A DNA stretch of 9,331 nucleotides from Planctomycetaceae bacterium (GTDB lineage: Bacteria; Planctomycetota; Planctomycetia; Pirellulales; Pirellulaceae), in assembly GCA_007129635.1 (NCBI GenBank), contig SKVE01000594.1, positions 1-9,331 of the forward strand, read 5' to 3'. Of this stretch, positions 1-6,973 are shown in pieces (positions within the stretch are counted from its first letter, which is position 1; each line of letters begins with the position of its first letter). The translations under genes were made by a program, and so were the position numbers. The notes below the pieces were generated by a model that did not search any database, was not told where the DNA came from, and was given only the letters and a program-made list of their open reading frames with translations.

Positions 1-611
1 AAGGCGATTTTCCAACCGATCATTCCCAAGAATGCGTGCCAACTGCTGTAGCTCAGTTGGCCGGCATAGGCCATGACCGCTGGATCGGCAGCCAAACCTT
101 GCCCGACGCCGACCAGCACCGGAGTCCCGGCCGCTCCGAAACTGACGGGCGTGCTCTGAATGATCAACCCGGCCACCACGGCCGCCATGGGAGGAAAACC
201 CAGTCCCACCAGCAAGGGCACGGCGACCGCTGCCGGTGTGCCGAACCCCGAACTGCCTTCGATGAACGACCCGAACAGCCAGGCGATGATGATCACTTGG
301 ATGCGGCGGTCGGGGCTGATGTCGCGAAAGCTGCGGCGAATGGTCGCTAATCCGTCACTCTGCTCCAACGTGTTCAGCAACAGAACGGCACCGAACACGA
401 TGAACAACAATTCGCCGGCGATGATCAGACCCTTGACGGTGGCCGCAGCCAATTGAATGCCCGGCACGCCCCAGACCAGCACCGCCAGAATCGCTGCGGT
501 CAAGTAGCATATCGGCATCGCGCGACGAGCCGGCCATTGCAACCCGATCAACAGGACACCAACACAGACGATCGGCAACAGCGATAACGCGGCGAGCAGC
601 AGAGGGTGCAC
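1..611 (-). CDS. lldP: LctP-family lactate/glycolate permease, N-terminal part (3' end outside window)
   Basis: Inner-membrane permease of the L-lactate/glycolate permease (LctP) family, which imports lactate or glycolate with protons. Only the first 203 residues are present; family members are usually about 500-570 residues, so the rest lies beyond the left edge. Hydrophobic segments are visible at about residues 4-24, 31-49 and 60-80, with more following. The family signature [15 protein letters not shown] is at residues 114-128, and a second conserved stretch with [16 protein letters not shown] is at about 153-168. The start is GTG at 611-609: an in-frame TGA lies six codons upstream (629-627) and no other start fits between. 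AAAGGA (622-627 on the plus strand) is a usable ribosome site with a 10-nt spacer. It follows the Tat-exported gene by about 48 nt and is probably cotranscribed. Family identity is firm; the exact substrate is not, so the symbol is provisional. Confidence 0.88.
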   Translation of the reverse strand, partial: MHPLLLAALSLLPIVCVGVLLIGLQWPARRAMPICYLTAAILAVLVWGVPGIQLAAATVKGLIIAGELLFIVFGAVLLLNTLEQSDGLATIRRSFRDISPDRRIQVIIIAWLFGSFIEGSSGFGTPAAVAVPLLVGLGFPPMAAVVAGLIIQSTPVSFGAAGTPVLVGVGQGLAADPAVMAYAGQLSYSSWHAFLGMIGWKIA

Positions 612-659
612 AGCAACAGAGTCCTTTCAGGAGCAGACGGTGGACCGCAGGGCCATCGG

Positions 660-1637
660 TCAGTGGACGGCCAGCAGCCGGAGCTTGCGAATCCGGATCT
701 CCACGTCGTAGGTGCCAGGCATCTCCCAACCCAGATTCATGCCGGTCACGCGGTAGGCATCCACCTCCTCCAAATCCTGCAAAAACCCGCGATCGCGAGC
801 GAGGTTCACTCCTTCGCGGATGCGCGGCAGCAGATCCAGGTCCAGATGGGACCAGTCCCCGTCGTGGATGTTGGGTCGTGCCGGTGGGTCCGGCGTTGGC
901 GTGAAGATGAATTTGCCGGTTCCGGCAAAATCCTTCGCCGCATACGTGTTCACTTCACGAGTCCGATTGTCGTAGATGGGGATACCAAACCACAGTAGGT
1001 CTCCGTATCCGGCGTTTCCTTTTTCCATGTTTTGTACCGTGACGAACATCAAGCAATGGGCCGCGTGGATCCGAGGATTCTGTTCACGCTTGAGTTCGAC
1101 CGAACGGACCAGCCGGCCGCTGAGCGTCAGTCGCAGCGCCGACAATTGTCCCAGTGCCGGTTGCCGTTCGAACCGCTGGGACACCAGCAAATGCACCCAT
1201 GGCTGGTCCTTGCGACGCAATGCGTCGCCGTACTCGATGCCCGTGTCGACAGCCAGCGACAGAATCCCCTGCTGACCGCCAAACTGCACTCGGCGAGCCG
1301 GATTCTGTAGTTGGCGAGCACCGTCGGCCGTCTGGATGACCGGGGTCGAGTCATCAAACGGAAAACGGCTACTCCATTGAGCCAGGTTCCAAACCGCGGG
1401 TTTCGAGTCCGGGCCTCGGACGATTCCGCACGGGACTTTTTTCCCCGGCTCCGGGCGTAACAACTGGAAGCCTCGTTGGAAATCCGGGTCGCGGATTAGT
1501 TGCACATGCGGGTCATCGGAGGCCATGACCAGTGGACTTGCTGCCCAGGCCGCGACGCAGGTCGCGACCAGCAGGCTGAATCGGCGTCGCGATAGGCGCG
1601 GCTGGATGTCGAATCGGTGGTCGGTGATGGGGTTCAT
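660..1637 (-). CDS. Tat-exported protein of unknown function
   Basis: A 325-residue protein whose family I do not recognise. The N-terminus is a likely twin-arginine signal: SRRRFSLL at residues 16-23, a hydrophobic stretch to about residue 38, and a probable cleavage after A39 (LVMA). This implies export in a folded state. The mature part has no further membrane segment. It is rich in alternating hydrophobic/polar strands and aromatic motifs (WVHLLVSQRF, DLLWFGIPIYDNR, DGDWSHLDLDLL) and ends in a strand-like segment (YDVEIRIRKLRL), suggesting a beta-sandwich, possibly carbohydrate-related; that is inference. The reading frame is open to a further ATG at 1706. I prefer the ATG at 1637 because it puts the Tat motif at a normal distance and because the best promoter (1683-1711) would lie inside the longer version. 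The ribosome site is weak. It lies upstream of the lactate permease gene in an apparent operon and is divergent from the DUF1080 gene. Confidence 0.8.
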   Translation of the reverse strand: MNPITDHRFDIQPRLSRRRFSLLVATCVAAWAASPLVMASDDPHVQLIRDPDFQRGFQLLRPEPGKKVPCGIVRGPDSKPAVWNLAQWSSRFPFDDSTPVIQTADGARQLQNPARRVQFGGQQGILSLAVDTGIEYGDALRRKDQPWVHLLVSQRFERQPALGQLSALRLTLSGRLVRSVELKREQNPRIHAAHCLMFVTVQNMEKGNAGYGDLLWFGIPIYDNRTREVNTYAAKDFAGTGKFIFTPTPDPPARPNIHDGDWSHLDLDLLPRIREGVNLARDRGFLQDLEEVDAYRVTGMNLGWEMPGTYDVEIRIRKLRLLAVH

Positions 1638-1682
1638 GCTGATCGGCCCTAGGGTTCTTTCGAGTATCCTTATTTTCCGAGT

Positions 1683-1711
1683 ATTATCCTGACGTGTCCG
1701 ACGCACGACAA
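1683..1711 (-). promoter_or_regulatory. sigma70-like promoter for the Tat-protein/permease operon
   Basis: Read on the minus strand, TTGTCG (1711-1706) and GATAAT (1688-1683) are separated by exactly 17 nt, close to the TTGACA/TATAAT consensus. Transcription would start near 1676, giving a leader of about 39 nt before the ATG at 1637. The -35 element overlaps the edge of the 1711-1743 inverted repeat. This is a sequence match only, without experimental support. Confidence 0.5.
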
Positions 1712-1743
1712 CCGGCAGTGAGGCGATTTTACGTGCTGCCGGT
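1711..1743. repeat. 8-bp inverted repeat beside the operon promoter
   Basis: ACCGGCAG (1711-1718) and CTGCCGGT (1736-1743) are perfect inverted copies with a 17-nt centre. The repeat touches the -35 element of the leftward promoter, so it could be an operator for a dimeric regulator; the spacing is also consistent with a simple stem-loop. No T-run follows in either direction, so it does not look like an intrinsic terminator. Confidence 0.4.
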
Positions 1744-1805
1744 CTTGTGTTAAGCTGGAAGGCTTAGCGACCGCGCAGGAATGAGTTGTTCAATTCCAAA
1801 GTAGT

Positions 1806-1854
1806 AGGCACACTCCGTGTGCCGTAACCTGCGGACGGCACGCGGAGTGTGCCT
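1806..1854. repeat. REP-like 20-bp inverted repeat
   Basis: The arms 1806-1825 and 1835-1854 pair over 20 bp with a single G-T wobble (T1818-G1842) and a 9-nt loop (1826-1834). The core of the arms is GGCACACTCCGTGTGCCGT. The hairpin lies in a divergent intergenic region, so it cannot be a terminator for either flanking gene, and no T-run follows it. Long GC-rich palindromes of this kind between genes are typical of REP or MITE-like dispersed repeats. From memory, similar elements occur widely in Pirellulaceae genomes, but I could not check this. Confidence 0.75.
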
Positions 1855-1877
1855 GCCACAATTTGCCTGCCACAATT
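1850..1877. repeat. 14-bp tandem duplication at the edge of the hairpin
   Basis: TGCCTGCCACAATT occurs twice head to tail, at 1850-1863 and 1864-1877. The first copy overlaps the end of the right hairpin arm (to 1854). It could be a slippage event or a target-site-like duplication left by movement of the neighbouring palindromic element. Confidence 0.6.
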
Positions 1878-1960
1878 TGTTCGAGTTGTTTATGCGAGGT
1901 CACTTAGGTCCGGTTTTTTTCGAAATGACATGGCATCGATGACCGAAAGGAGAGAAATCT

Positions 1961-2863
1961 ATGGCTCGAATCCATCATCGCTCGATTCGGAGTTGTTGGG
2001 GACTGGCTGCACTAGGTCTTGTATTAGTTGGCGGCTCGCAGGCTTACGGCCAGCGTTGGATCAGCGGCATCCCGTGGTCGGAACCGCCGGCCGTGCAACC
2101 CGGCGACAATTTTGGACCACCGTCGGACGCCATCATCTTGTTCGACGGAGACAACTTGGACGCCTGGGAGGGGGGCGACCAATGGGAACTGAAGGACGGC
2201 TATGCGATCGCACAAAAGCGGACCATCCAGACCAAACAGCACTTCGGCGATGTCCAGTTGCATGTCGAGTTTGCCAGCCCCAGCGAAGTCCGAGGACGTG
2301 GTCAGGGACGAGGCAACAGCGGCGTCTTCCTGATGGGCCGTTACGAAGTGCAAATCTTGGATTCGTGGGAAAACGAGACCTATTTCGAGGGCCAGGCCGC
2401 TTCGATCTACAACCAGGCCCCCCCGCTGGTCAACGCCAGCCGCCCGCCAGGCCAGTGGCAGACCCTGCAGATCCTGTTCACCGCACCACGCTTCGACGAC
2501 GACGGCGAACTCGAATCGCCGGCCGATATCACCGTGCTGCACAACGGAGTGCTGGTGCAATACAACTGGGAAATCCAAGGGGTGACTTACTTTAATCGGC
2601 CTCCCGACTATCAAACGCATGGAAAAGGCCCGATCACGCTGCAACACCATGGTGACCCGGTCAAGTTCCGAAACATCTGGGTCAGGGAGATTGCGCTGAC
2701 GCCCGGTGTCCTTCCGCCGGAAGAAGCCGAGGCTGAGACGGCCGAACCTGCGCCGGAAGAGGCGGACCCGGAATCTGACCCGGAATCTGACCCGGAAGCA
2801 CCGGAAGCTGGGGCTGAAGACGAAGTTGAGGACGAGGTGGATGACGAAGACACCAACACTTGA
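1961..2863 (+). CDS. secreted DUF1080 (3-keto-disaccharide hydrolase-like) protein with acidic tail
   Basis: A 300-residue exported protein of the DUF1080 family (Pfam 3-keto-disaccharide hydrolase), a concanavalin-like beta-sandwich whose studied members act on 3-keto-glycosides. Residues 11-30 form a signal peptide with cleavage near 28-30. Family motifs are visible in order: LFDGDNLDAW at 60-69, GNSGVFLMGRYEVQILDSW at 118-136, and QHHGDPVKFRNIWVREI at 228-244, near the usual end of the domain. Residues 251-300 form an extra low-complexity acidic tail rich in E, D, P and A, ending in EVDDEDTNT. It includes an ESDP repeat from a 12-bp DNA duplication. The start is clear: AAAGGAG (1946-1952) sits 8 nt before the ATG. 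The stop is 14 nt before the next ATG, so the two genes form an operon. Family assignment is firm; the substrate is unknown and it may bind rather than cleave. Confidence 0.92.
   Translation: MARIHHRSIRSCWGLAALGLVLVGGSQAYGQRWISGIPWSEPPAVQPGDNFGPPSDAIILFDGDNLDAWEGGDQWELKDGYAIAQKRTIQTKQHFGDVQLHVEFASPSEVRGRGQGRGNSGVFLMGRYEVQILDSWENETYFEGQAASIYNQAPPLVNASRPPGQWQTLQILFTAPRFDDDGELESPADITVLHNGVLVQYNWEIQGVTYFNRPPDYQTHGKGPITLQHHGDPVKFRNIWVREIALTPGVLPPEEAEAETAEPAPEEADPESDPESDPEAPEAGAEDEVEDEVDDEDTNT
2765..2797 (+). repeat. 12-bp in-frame tandem repeat in the DUF1080 acidic tail
   Basis: GACCCGGAATCT is repeated exactly at 2765-2776 and 2777-2788, followed by a partial copy GACCCGGAA (2789-2797). It encodes DPES-type units and shows that the acidic tail has grown by slippage in frame. 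Confidence 0.8.
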
Positions 2864-2877
2864 GAGAGGAGCTGACA

Positions 2878-4725
2878 ATGAAGAAATTAGTTATCGTGAT
2901 CCCGTTCTTATGGATGATCGCGGGATTCTGTGATGCCGACCAGCCGCAGCCCGTGACCGCGCGTATGGATGACGATCGGATTGTCGTCGAAGTGGATGGG
3001 AAGCCGTTCACTTCGTATCTGTTTGGCAAGGAACATAAGTATCCGTTCTTCTTCCCGGTCAACGGTCCATCTTCGGGTGAATCGCTGACGGCTTGGGACC
3101 AGGAACCGTACCCGCATCACAGCTCGTTGTACATCAGTCTGGATCGAGTCCGGAGCGAAAACGTAGATCATGCCAACTACTGGCAACCGCGGAACCGATT
3201 GGACACGGGCCAGGTGTTTTCCCGCAATCCACAGATTGTTTCGCAGGAAGACGGACGAGTCGTTTTGCAGGACCAGGCGGATTGGATCGTGCCGGCCACG
3301 GACAGTCATCAGTTGCGTGATACGCGAACGGTGACGATCTGGGCACCGTCGCCAACCATTCGTGTGATGGACTTTCAATTCGACTTCGAAGCGTTGAAGG
3401 ACCTGGTGGTCCGTCAGACCGGGCACTCGTTCTTCAGTGCGCGGATGCGTCCGGAACTGGCCGTGGGCTGCACCACTCGTGGCGCGGCCTGGGCGGACAT
3501 GGGCACGGGCACGCTGGTCGATTCTCAGGGGAATCGGGACGAGGAAGGCACGCGGGCTCAGGATGCCACCTGGTGCGCCGCCTATGGCCAGATCAAGGGC
3601 TTTACCGAAGGCTTGGCCATCATCCAACATTCGGAAAACCCGATGTATCCCGCGAAGTGGTTCAACCGTGACTACGGGTTCATCTCCCCCACCCCGTTTG
3701 CTTTCGACGGTGATATCGAAATCAAAGAAGGCCAAAAGATGACCTTCCGCTATCGCGTCGTGGTCTTCACGGGCGACCACCAAGCGGCGGACATCGCCGG
3801 TTGGCACAAGGACTTCGAATCGGATGATAATGCAGACGCCGGGGTCATGCTGCAGAATGATCCCGAACAGGGCACGGTCCGGGTAACTGTGCGAGGCGAA
3901 CATTTCACGACCTATCATTACGGGGAAGATGCTCGCACGCCCTTCCTGTGGCCCGTGAATGCCGAAGGCGGTGTCGGGGTGACTCGAAATTATCCGATGG
4001 GCGAGGATGACCCGCAGATCGCAGATCACCCGCATCAACGGTCCCTGTACCTGGTGTACGGCGATGTCAACGGACACGATTTCTGGCACCGGGAACGGAT
4101 CAATACGGTTGGTTTAGAGACCGGACAGGCGGATGGCTACGCTTGGCTCCGTGCTCACAACCAATGGGTGACAGCGGATGATCAGGTGCTGCTGGAGGAG
4201 GTCCAGGAAGTGCGTTTTCACGACACGCCTGCTTGCGGTCGGCTGATCGATGTCCTGACGACGTTGAAAGCCATGCAAGACGAGATCACGTTTGGCGACG
4301 ACAAAGAAGGGCTACTGGCCTTTCGGCAACGTCCGGAAATCGATGGCCGCCGCGCGGGCGTGCTGACCAACGCTCGCGGCGATCAGGGCGAGCGTAACGT
4401 GTATGGTGACCCGAGTCCCTGGATGGACTATTCGGGCCCGATCGAAGGGGTTGGCTACCGCGGGATCGCCGTCTTTGATCATCCCGACAACTTCCGCGTT
4501 GGTTATTGGCACGTGCGTGATTATGGTCTGGCAGCGATCAACCCGTTTGGACAGCGCCAGGTGGGTGGTCTGGAGGAAGACGGCAGCTACACCTTGAAGG
4601 AGGGCCAAACGCTGACGCTGCGATACCGAGTGTACGTGCATTCGGGCGACCACCAGCAAGCGGAGGTGGCCGCCCAGTACGATCGTTATGTCGCAGACGA
4701 ATCGGTCCGTCTGCCGACGGATTAG
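2878..4725 (+). CDS. secreted protein with two tandem DUF6807 (PmoA-type) domains
   Basis: A 615-residue exported protein. Residues 1-20 are a signal peptide (MKKLVIVIPFLWMIAGFCDA). The rest is two copies of a DUF6807 domain (formerly named 'methane oxygenase PmoA' in Pfam; unrelated in practice to membrane methane monooxygenase), at about residues 27-316 and 320-608. Matching landmarks include GKPFTSYLFG / GEHFTTYHYG, PFFFPVN (56-62) / PFLWPVN, and KEGQKMTFRYRVVVFTGDHQ / KEGQTLTLRYRVYVHSGDHQ. The second copy has the usual family motif DHPHQRSLY (373-381) and DFWH (401-404). In the first copy the motif is changed to PYPHHSSLY (77-85), without the leading Asp-His. AGGAG (2867-2871) 6 nt before the ATG supports this start over a TTG at 2860. 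The function of the family is unknown; it is often found near sugar oxidoreductases and DUF1080 proteins, consistent with the gene upstream. Confidence 0.88.
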   Translation: MKKLVIVIPFLWMIAGFCDADQPQPVTARMDDDRIVVEVDGKPFTSYLFGKEHKYPFFFPVNGPSSGESLTAWDQEPYPHHSSLYISLDRVRSENVDHANYWQPRNRLDTGQVFSRNPQIVSQEDGRVVLQDQADWIVPATDSHQLRDTRTVTIWAPSPTIRVMDFQFDFEALKDLVVRQTGHSFFSARMRPELAVGCTTRGAAWADMGTGTLVDSQGNRDEEGTRAQDATWCAAYGQIKGFTEGLAIIQHSENPMYPAKWFNRDYGFISPTPFAFDGDIEIKEGQKMTFRYRVVVFTGDHQAADIAGWHKDFESDDNADAGVMLQNDPEQGTVRVTVRGEHFTTYHYGEDARTPFLWPVNAEGGVGVTRNYPMGEDDPQIADHPHQRSLYLVYGDVNGHDFWHRERINTVGLETGQADGYAWLRAHNQWVTADDQVLLEEVQEVRFHDTPACGRLIDVLTTLKAMQDEITFGDDKEGLLAFRQRPEIDGRRAGVLTNARGDQGERNVYGDPSPWMDYSGPIEGVGYRGIAVFDHPDNFRVGYWHVRDYGLAAINPFGQRQVGGLEEDGSYTLKEGQTLTLRYRVYVHSGDHQQAEVAAQYDRYVADESVRLPTD

Positions 4726-6779
4726 TCGCGCGCCGGCTTTCCCAGGGCGTCCAACGGTTGTTGGACGTCCAGTTGGCTGTGGGGCTGGATCACCGAGCGT
4801 AATTCGGGCAGATCGTAGACGGTCAAGGCCGCGTGCACCAGGCTGGACAAAGGCGTGGTGGCGTAACCAAGCTGGACGGTGTTCGTCCAGGAGATCAGCG
4901 GTTGGTCGAGCTGGACCCGCGCGAACACCTGCGGTTCGAGTGCAGCCGCATGGACAGCGGGGATCGTCGCCTGGCCGACCGCTCGTAGCTCGATCGAAGC
5001 ATCCTCTGCCAACTGACCGGCCAGCCACCGGCCGACGACCACAAGATCTTCGGCTCGCATCCCCACGTAGGTGCGTCCCAACAGATAGGCGATGTACCAG
5101 TCCTGGCCATCGGTGCCATGGCGTTCCAGGTTGAAGTACCGCTGTCCGACCTGTTGCGTTTCGCCCGTTCCGCGAAGATCGACGGCCAAGACCGGTGTTC
5201 CCTCGCGAACCAGTTGGATGATCGGCCCGTCCGGCTGGGCATCGGCCGCTTTGCCCTGCTCGTGCACGTACAATACGGCCGACGCGGCGGTGATCTGATC
5301 GGGAACAAACCACAGGGCTGGCAACTGGATACCTTGTTCGGGCGATAGGACCAGCGGATGCACCTGGTAGCCTTCGCGTGACAAGACGTCCAGGCGGTGT
5401 ACGGCCGGTTCCGGCAACTCGCTCAGCGGTCGGATCCCGGCCAGTTGCCGCACCTGATCCTGCCAGCCTTCGGGCGGCCCTTCTTTCCAAGCGGCTTGAC
5501 GTTCTGCCGCCAGGTGAGCCGCGAAATCACGATTCAAGTCGTAGACGCTGCGAGCGCCTTCGATCAGCATCACCTGACCGCGCGGGGTGACTTGGATCTG
5601 TTCATCCGTCAGCACCTGCAGACCCTCGGGCTCGAAAACCGCCTCGTCGCGATCTGCCAGCCAGCGGAGCATCCAGCGTACGCCGCCTTCGCGCAGACGC
5701 AACGACCAGCCATGCTTTTCGTCCGCTTCGATCAAACTCATCCGATCACCGTACCCCATCCGTGTATACAGCCGTTTGGCGTAACGGTAACCGGTCCAAG
5801 CGTCCTCGATATCGAAAAAGTCGTGGGTTGCGGTGCACATCAACGTCGGTTTGGGGGCGCGCATCATGCAATAGTCCGCGTGGTCCATCCCAAATGCCAG
5901 TTGACCGAAGATGTTTTGTTCTGCATCCTGGGCACCGGTCCGCACCTGCTTGCCGTACAGGCTGCACAGGTAGCAACTGGGCGCGGCGGCAAAGATGCGA
6001 TCGTCCAACGCCATCAGGTAGGCCGTCTGCGTACCGCCGCCCGAATTGCCCATACAGCCGATCCGATCCGCGTCGATATCCGGTCGGGACTGAAGATAGT
6101 CGATGCCGCGGATGCCATCCCAGATCTCGAAGGTCGCCGTGTTGCGGCCAAGGAGGATACTGCCGACGCCGACCATGTTATGGCCGGCCGTGCCGGCCAA
6201 TCGCGGTTTGCCTTGATCCGTCAGCAACTGGTGCCGTTCGCCCTGGTCGATGGGATCGAAGATCAACGCCGCCATCCCGTTCAGGGCGGCCAAGGCACAA
6301 GCCTGCTGGTAGACGGCCAGCGCCTTGCCGTTGGCCGAATGACCACAGGCGACCAGAATCCCCGGATACGGTGGCTGGAACTGGTCCGCATCCGGCAGGA
6401 ACAGGGCGGCCGTCACGTAGTGTTGCGGCTGGCTCTGGAACAGGATCTTTTCCACGCGGTATCCATCGCCCTGATAAGTCCCGGTGATCTGCGGTTCCAA
6501 CGGAGTCCGCTCGGGCAAGCCGCCGATCGCTTCGATGAATCGGGTTTGCAAGCGTTCTTGATACGCGGCGATTTCTTCGGTCGTTTTGCGTGCTTCATAA
6601 TCGTCCTGCCATTGTTCGTAGGCCGTTTCGACCTGACGGATCAGGTACCGGTTCATCATTTCCCGCGGCGCCGGCCCATCGGGTTCCAGTGGCAGCAACC
6701 GATACGCTTCGTCAGCGATTCCTCGACCCGCGACCAACATCATCCACACCAACACCAACGTCCCGAAACGGCGCATCAT
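4722..6779 (-). CDS. secreted acetylxylan-esterase-like protein, tandem alpha/beta-hydrolase with degenerate second domain
   Basis: A 685-residue exported hydrolase. Residues 4-22 form the signal peptide (cleavage near GIA-D). The first alpha/beta-hydrolase domain (about 100-375) resembles acetylxylan esterases and dienelactone-hydrolase-like enzymes. It has an oxyanion-type strand GILVACGHSANG at 140-151, the nucleophile elbow GCMGNSGGG with S246, a probable acid at D320 or D323 (THDFFDIED), and a catalytic histidine H356 (DEKHGW). The second half (about 455-670) repeats the fold: LPALWFVPD, a strand AVLYVHEQG and AVDLRGTGE at 532-540. However, the expected Gly-X-Ser-X-Gly elbow is replaced by the region RAVGQATIPAVHAAAL (599-614), without a serine, so this half is probably not catalytic. 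The ATG pair at 6779/6776 is chosen because it begins the signal peptide and follows AGGGG; an upstream extension in frame has no signal. It is convergent to the DUF6807 gene. Confidence 0.88.
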   Translation of the reverse strand: MMRRFGTLVLVWMMLVAGRGIADEAYRLLPLEPDGPAPREMMNRYLIRQVETAYEQWQDDYEARKTTEEIAAYQERLQTRFIEAIGGLPERTPLEPQITGTYQGDGYRVEKILFQSQPQHYVTAALFLPDADQFQPPYPGILVACGHSANGKALAVYQQACALAALNGMAALIFDPIDQGERHQLLTDQGKPRLAGTAGHNMVGVGSILLGRNTATFEIWDGIRGIDYLQSRPDIDADRIGCMGNSGGGTQTAYLMALDDRIFAAAPSCYLCSLYGKQVRTGAQDAEQNIFGQLAFGMDHADYCMMRAPKPTLMCTATHDFFDIEDAWTGYRYAKRLYTRMGYGDRMSLIEADEKHGWSLRLREGGVRWMLRWLADRDEAVFEPEGLQVLTDEQIQVTPRGQVMLIEGARSVYDLNRDFAAHLAAERQAAWKEGPPEGWQDQVRQLAGIRPLSELPEPAVHRLDVLSREGYQVHPLVLSPEQGIQLPALWFVPDQITAASAVLYVHEQGKAADAQPDGPIIQLVREGTPVLAVDLRGTGETQQVGQRYFNLERHGTDGQDWYIAYLLGRTYVGMRAEDLVVVGRWLAGQLAEDASIELRAVGQATIPAVHAAALEPQVFARVQLDQPLISWTNTVQLGYATTPLSSLVHAALTVYDLPELRSVIQPHSQLDVQQPLDALGKPARD

Positions 6780-6872
6780 GGCTCGAGTTCCCCTTTTGCT
6801 AACAAATGGTGCGATGGCGGGGCCAGCTCTCGACTCGACACCCAGCCCCCCGTCCACTGGCACGACCGGCCG

Positions 6873-6878
6873 ATTGTA
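6873..6878 (-). promoter_or_regulatory. possible -10 element for the esterase gene
   Basis: TACAAT on the minus strand matches a -10 box and would give a leader of roughly 85-90 nt before the ATG at 6779. No good -35 element is found 16-18 nt further upstream (the best is TCGAAT), so the call is weak. The A/T-rich repeats at 6919-6970 lie just upstream of it. Confidence 0.2.
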
Positions 6879-6918
6879 ACCGCTATCTCCAAAAAATTCG
6901 AGCCCCCCACCTCTCCAA

Positions 6919-6970
6919 AAAAGGACAGGCATTTTCTTCAAAAGGACATTCAAAAGGACAGGCATTTTTC
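6919..6970. repeat. AAAAGGACAGGCATTTT repeat cluster
   Basis: The unit AAAAGGACA occurs three times (6919-6927, 6940-6948, 6952-6960). Two of them are complete copies of AAAAGGACAGGCATTTT (6919-6935 and 6952-6968), and the middle one breaks off after AAAAGGACA. Each complete copy is also loosely palindromic, running from an A-run to a T-run. The cluster lies upstream of the esterase gene. A related, inverted sequence (TGCCTGTTCAAAAAAA, 8304-8319) lies in the spacer before the small membrane genes. It looks like a dispersed-repeat family or a local duplication. Confidence 0.7.
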
Positions 6971-6973
6971 TAA

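Larger units (their letters stand above)
1638..1960. other. divergent intergenic region between the Tat-protein and DUF1080 genes
   Basis: This 323-nt stretch separates two divergently transcribed operons and contains no convincing gene. It holds the leftward promoter, the 8-bp inverted repeat, the 20-bp REP-like hairpin and the 14-bp tandem duplication. I could not find a convincing promoter for the rightward DUF1080 operon; weak TTGTTC/TCACTT-like boxes near 1878-1906 are the closest and are not called. Confidence 0.7.

Noticed and set aside
1806..1854. Reading the 20-bp hairpin as a terminator
   Set aside because: It is between divergent genes and has no T-run on either side.
2024..2878. 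A 284-residue antisense frame with an RFRVRFRVRFR repeat
   Set aside because: The repeat is just the antisense reading of the 12-bp tandem repeat in the DUF1080 tail.
2908..4089. A 393-residue open frame antisense to the DUF6807 gene
   Set aside because: No recognisable features; a shadow of the coding strand.
4312..5490. A 392-residue minus-strand frame across the convergent junction
   Set aside because: It overlaps the esterase gene in another frame and the DUF6807 gene antisense; its composition is arginine-rich and without motifs.
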